Shown: piece by piece, positions 62,577-64,000 of the stretch
Position numbering within the stretch: the first letter of the stretch is position 1
How the letters are laid out: every line of letters begins with the position of its first letter
From: Caballeronia pedi
GTDB taxonomy: Bacteria > Pseudomonadota > Gammaproteobacteria > Burkholderiales > Burkholderiaceae
NCBI RefSeq assembly: GCF_001544915.2
Contig: NZ_FCOE02000025.1
Coordinates: forward strand, 1-64,000
Direction of reading: 5' to 3'
DNA: 64,000 nt
Translations under genes and position numbers: made by a program
The notes under the pieces: model-generated
What the model saw: only the letters and a program-made list of their open reading frames with translations
The model's database searches: none
Told to the model about the DNA's origin: nothing

Positions 62577-63807
62577 CTTGATCTCCCGAGTGTGTTGAGC
62601 GAATCAGCCGTTCGAGCTGGCGCAGCTTGATCGTGGGGTCGGCGAGCATGCCGGCGTCGACGGGCAGCGCGTCTTCGACGAGCCGTCTGATCGCGCGCAG
62701 CTCGCCGCCCTGATTGATCGCGAGCGCATGGACGATGACACCGTCGCGTAGTCCCATCAGCAGCGTCTTGCCGTCCGCGCCCGCGCGTTCGATCCATCGA
62801 TCGACGGCGCCGCCGGGCATGCCGAGCATCTGGAGGTTCCAGTCGTATTGATCGGTCCAGAACCACGGCGTCGGCGCGTATGTCACCGCGTCGCCCGCGA
62901 TGTTGCGCGCCGCGACGATCGCCTGTTCCTGCGCGTTCTGCCACGATTCGAGGCGCGTCGCGCGATCGTTCGCGCCGTATGGGAAGTTCGCGCAATCGCC
63001 AGCCGCATAGACATCGGGCGCGGATGTGCGGCAATGACGATCGACGCTGATACCGTTGTTCGTTGCGATCCCCGCGACCTTCGCGAGTTCGTCGTTCGGT
63101 TCCTGGCCGATCGCGACCACGCACAAATCGAAGTGCTCGCCATTCACTTGCACGCCTGTTGCGTGCTCTCGCACTTGCAAGTGCTTCGCGTCGAACACGA
63201 AGCGCACGCCGTGCGTCTCATGCTTCGCGCGCAGGCGTTCCGAGAGCATCGGCGGCAAGGCGCGGCTCAACAGGCTCGCTGCGGATTCGAACACGCTGAC
63301 ATCGAGGCCGCGCGTGCGTGCGCTCGCCGCGAATTCCAGACCGAGAAAGCCACCGCCGATCACAGCCGCCGAGCGCGCGGTCGCAAGACGCGAACGCAGA
63401 CGCATCGCGTCGTCGAGCGTGCGCAGATAGAACGTGTGCGGTCCCTCCGGCACGTCGGCCAGGCGGCGCGCTCGACCGCCCGTGGTCAGCAGGCAACGGT
63501 CGTAGCGCAGCTCGCCGCCGCGTTCGAGCGTCGCAGCATGCCGTTGCGTGTCGAGGCGCAGCACGCGATCGTCGAGCCACTCGATGCGAGCTTCGTCATA
63601 GAGTTCGGCCGTATGCACCCAGCCCTTGAAGCAATCGTCATCGTCAGGTGCGAGCAGCACGTCCTTCGACAGCGGCGGCCTTTCGTACGGTGCGTGACGC
63701 TCGTCGCCCGCGAGCACGATGCGCCCTTCGAATCCGTATGTGCGCAGTGCTTCGGCTGCTCGCGCGCCGGCCTGTCCCGCGCCGATGATCAATACCGTCT
63801 GCGTCAT
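62563..63807 (-). CDS. NAD(P)H-dependent ferredoxin reductase (PicB component)
   Basis: A 414-residue flavoprotein of the rubredoxin/putidaredoxin-reductase type. FAD and NAD sites are VLIIGAGQAGARAAEAL (residues 4-20) and AAVIGGGFLGLEFAA (near residue 147). The APDVYAAGDCANFP block closes the FAD domain, and a C-terminal reductase domain follows. APYERPPLSKD is typical of ring-oxygenase reductases. The ATG at 63807 follows the ferredoxin stop by 13 bases. It feeds electrons to the Rieske ferredoxin. Confidence 0.92.
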   Translation of the reverse strand: MTQTVLIIGAGQAGARAAEALRTYGFEGRIVLAGDERHAPYERPPLSKDVLLAPDDDDCFKGWVHTAELYDEARIEWLDDRVLRLDTQRHAATLERGGELRYDRCLLTTGGRARRLADVPEGPHTFYLRTLDDAMRLRSRLATARSAAVIGGGFLGLEFAASARTRGLDVSVFESAASLLSRALPPMLSERLRAKHETHGVRFVFDAKHLQVREHATGVQVNGEHFDLCVVAIGQEPNDELAKVAGIATNNGISVDRHCRTSAPDVYAAGDCANFPYGANDRATRLESWQNAQEQAIVAARNIAGDAVTYAPTPWFWTDQYDWNLQMLGMPGGAVDRWIERAGADGKTLLMGLRDGVIVHALAINQGGELRAIRRLVEDALPVDAGMLADPTIKLRQLERLIRSTHSGDQGVLV

Positions 63808-63820
63808 GATTTCGCGCGCC

Positions 63821-64000
63821 TCACAGATCGACGTAAATGTCGCCGCCTTCCACTTGCACGCCGTAGACGCGCAGCGCCTGCGTGACCGGCGCGCACTGCG
63901 CCGCGCCCGTGCGGATGTCGAAGCGCCCCTGATGCAGCGGACATTCGATGCAGCCGTCTTCCATATAACCATCGCTCAAAAGCGCGAACTGATGCGTGCA
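63821..64000 (-). CDS. Rieske-type ferredoxin (PicB component), C-terminal 59 residues
   Basis: The right edge cuts this gene. The visible part begins CTHQFALLSDGYM and continues IECPLHQGRFDIR, giving the Cys-x-His and Cys-x2-His pairs of a Rieske [2Fe-2S] centre. It ends GGDIYVDL before the stop at 63821. It carries electrons from the reductase to the oxygenase alpha subunit. The N-terminus and the promoter of this operon are outside the window. Confidence 0.88.
   Translation of the reverse strand, partial: CTHQFALLSDGYMEDGCIECPLHQGRFDIRTGAAQCAPVTQALRVYGVQVEGGDIYVDL

Noticed and set aside
49855..63972. Nicotinate (nic) degradation cluster
   Set aside because: The lower pathway enzymes are shared with nicotinate breakdown, but there is no NicC-type flavin monooxygenase and no two-subunit NicAB. 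A separate amidohydrolase decarboxylase and a four-component Rieske oxygenase fit picolinate instead.

Overview
The window is GC-rich, densely coded proteobacterial DNA with no rRNA, tRNA, CRISPR array or recognisable insertion sequence. Gene content points to a soil or plant-associated member of the Burkholderiaceae, most likely Paraburkholderia or Caballeronia: many LysR/LacI/MarR-controlled catabolic clusters, several metabolite:H+ symporters, an OmpW-type C-terminus, and a NagF/NagE phosphotransferase pair. The genus is inferred from style, not from a marker gene.

Layout, left to right. (1) 1-7642: end of an OmpW-like porin, a possible small protein, and a LysR regulator divergent from a three-gene operon: a molybdopterin oxidoreductase fused to its own reductase, an AtoE-type carboxylate transporter, and an ornithine-cyclodeaminase family reductase. 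(2) 7786-15365: a sugar ABC transporter operon with a GH42 beta-galactosidase (minus strand) and a divergent LacI regulator; a 16-bp perfect palindrome lies between them. (3) 15793-20057: LysR, FAD-dependent amine/amino-acid oxidase, RidA-type deaminase and MFS transporter. (4) 20170-22890: a disrupted zone. A truncated, nonsense-mutated MerR/B12-domain gene and a scrap of glycerol kinase flank a two-gene unit made of a membrane-anchored double redoxin and an exported 14-cysteine protein.

(5) 23110-31974: bacterioferritin, then a six-gene iron-acquisition operon (OprB-type porin, exported propeller-like protein, Tat-exported DyP/EfeB peroxidase, FbpABC-type ferric ABC transporter) behind a Fur-box-like site. 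(6) 32747-36847: an exported hypothetical protein, an MFS carrier overlapping a winged-helix/TPR regulator, and a tiny exported protein. (7) 37351-42289: acetylpolyamine-amidohydrolase-like enzyme, M20 amidohydrolase and MFS carrier, divergent from a LysR gene. (8) 42620-46946: the NagF (EIIA-HPr-EI) and NagE (EIICB) phosphotransferase pair, followed by a convergent BenE-type transporter.

(9) 48223-64000: a nearly complete picolinic acid (pyridine-2-carboxylate) degradation cluster of the pic type. A three-subunit molybdenum hydroxylase (PicA) makes 6-hydroxypicolinate. A four-component Rieske oxygenase (PicB) makes 3,6-dihydroxypicolinate. An amidohydrolase-family decarboxylase (PicC) yields 2,5-dihydroxypyridine. 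PicD, PicE, PicF and PicG then open the ring and take it through N-formylmaleamate, maleamate and maleate to fumarate. A MarR regulator (PicR) sits at the far end, and three TCAG-N4-CTGA sites lie in front of picR, a divergent symporter and picC. The PicB ferredoxin gene is cut by the right edge. Catalytic residues of the lower-pathway enzymes fall at the positions known from the nicotinate (Nic) enzymes, which makes the assignment firm.
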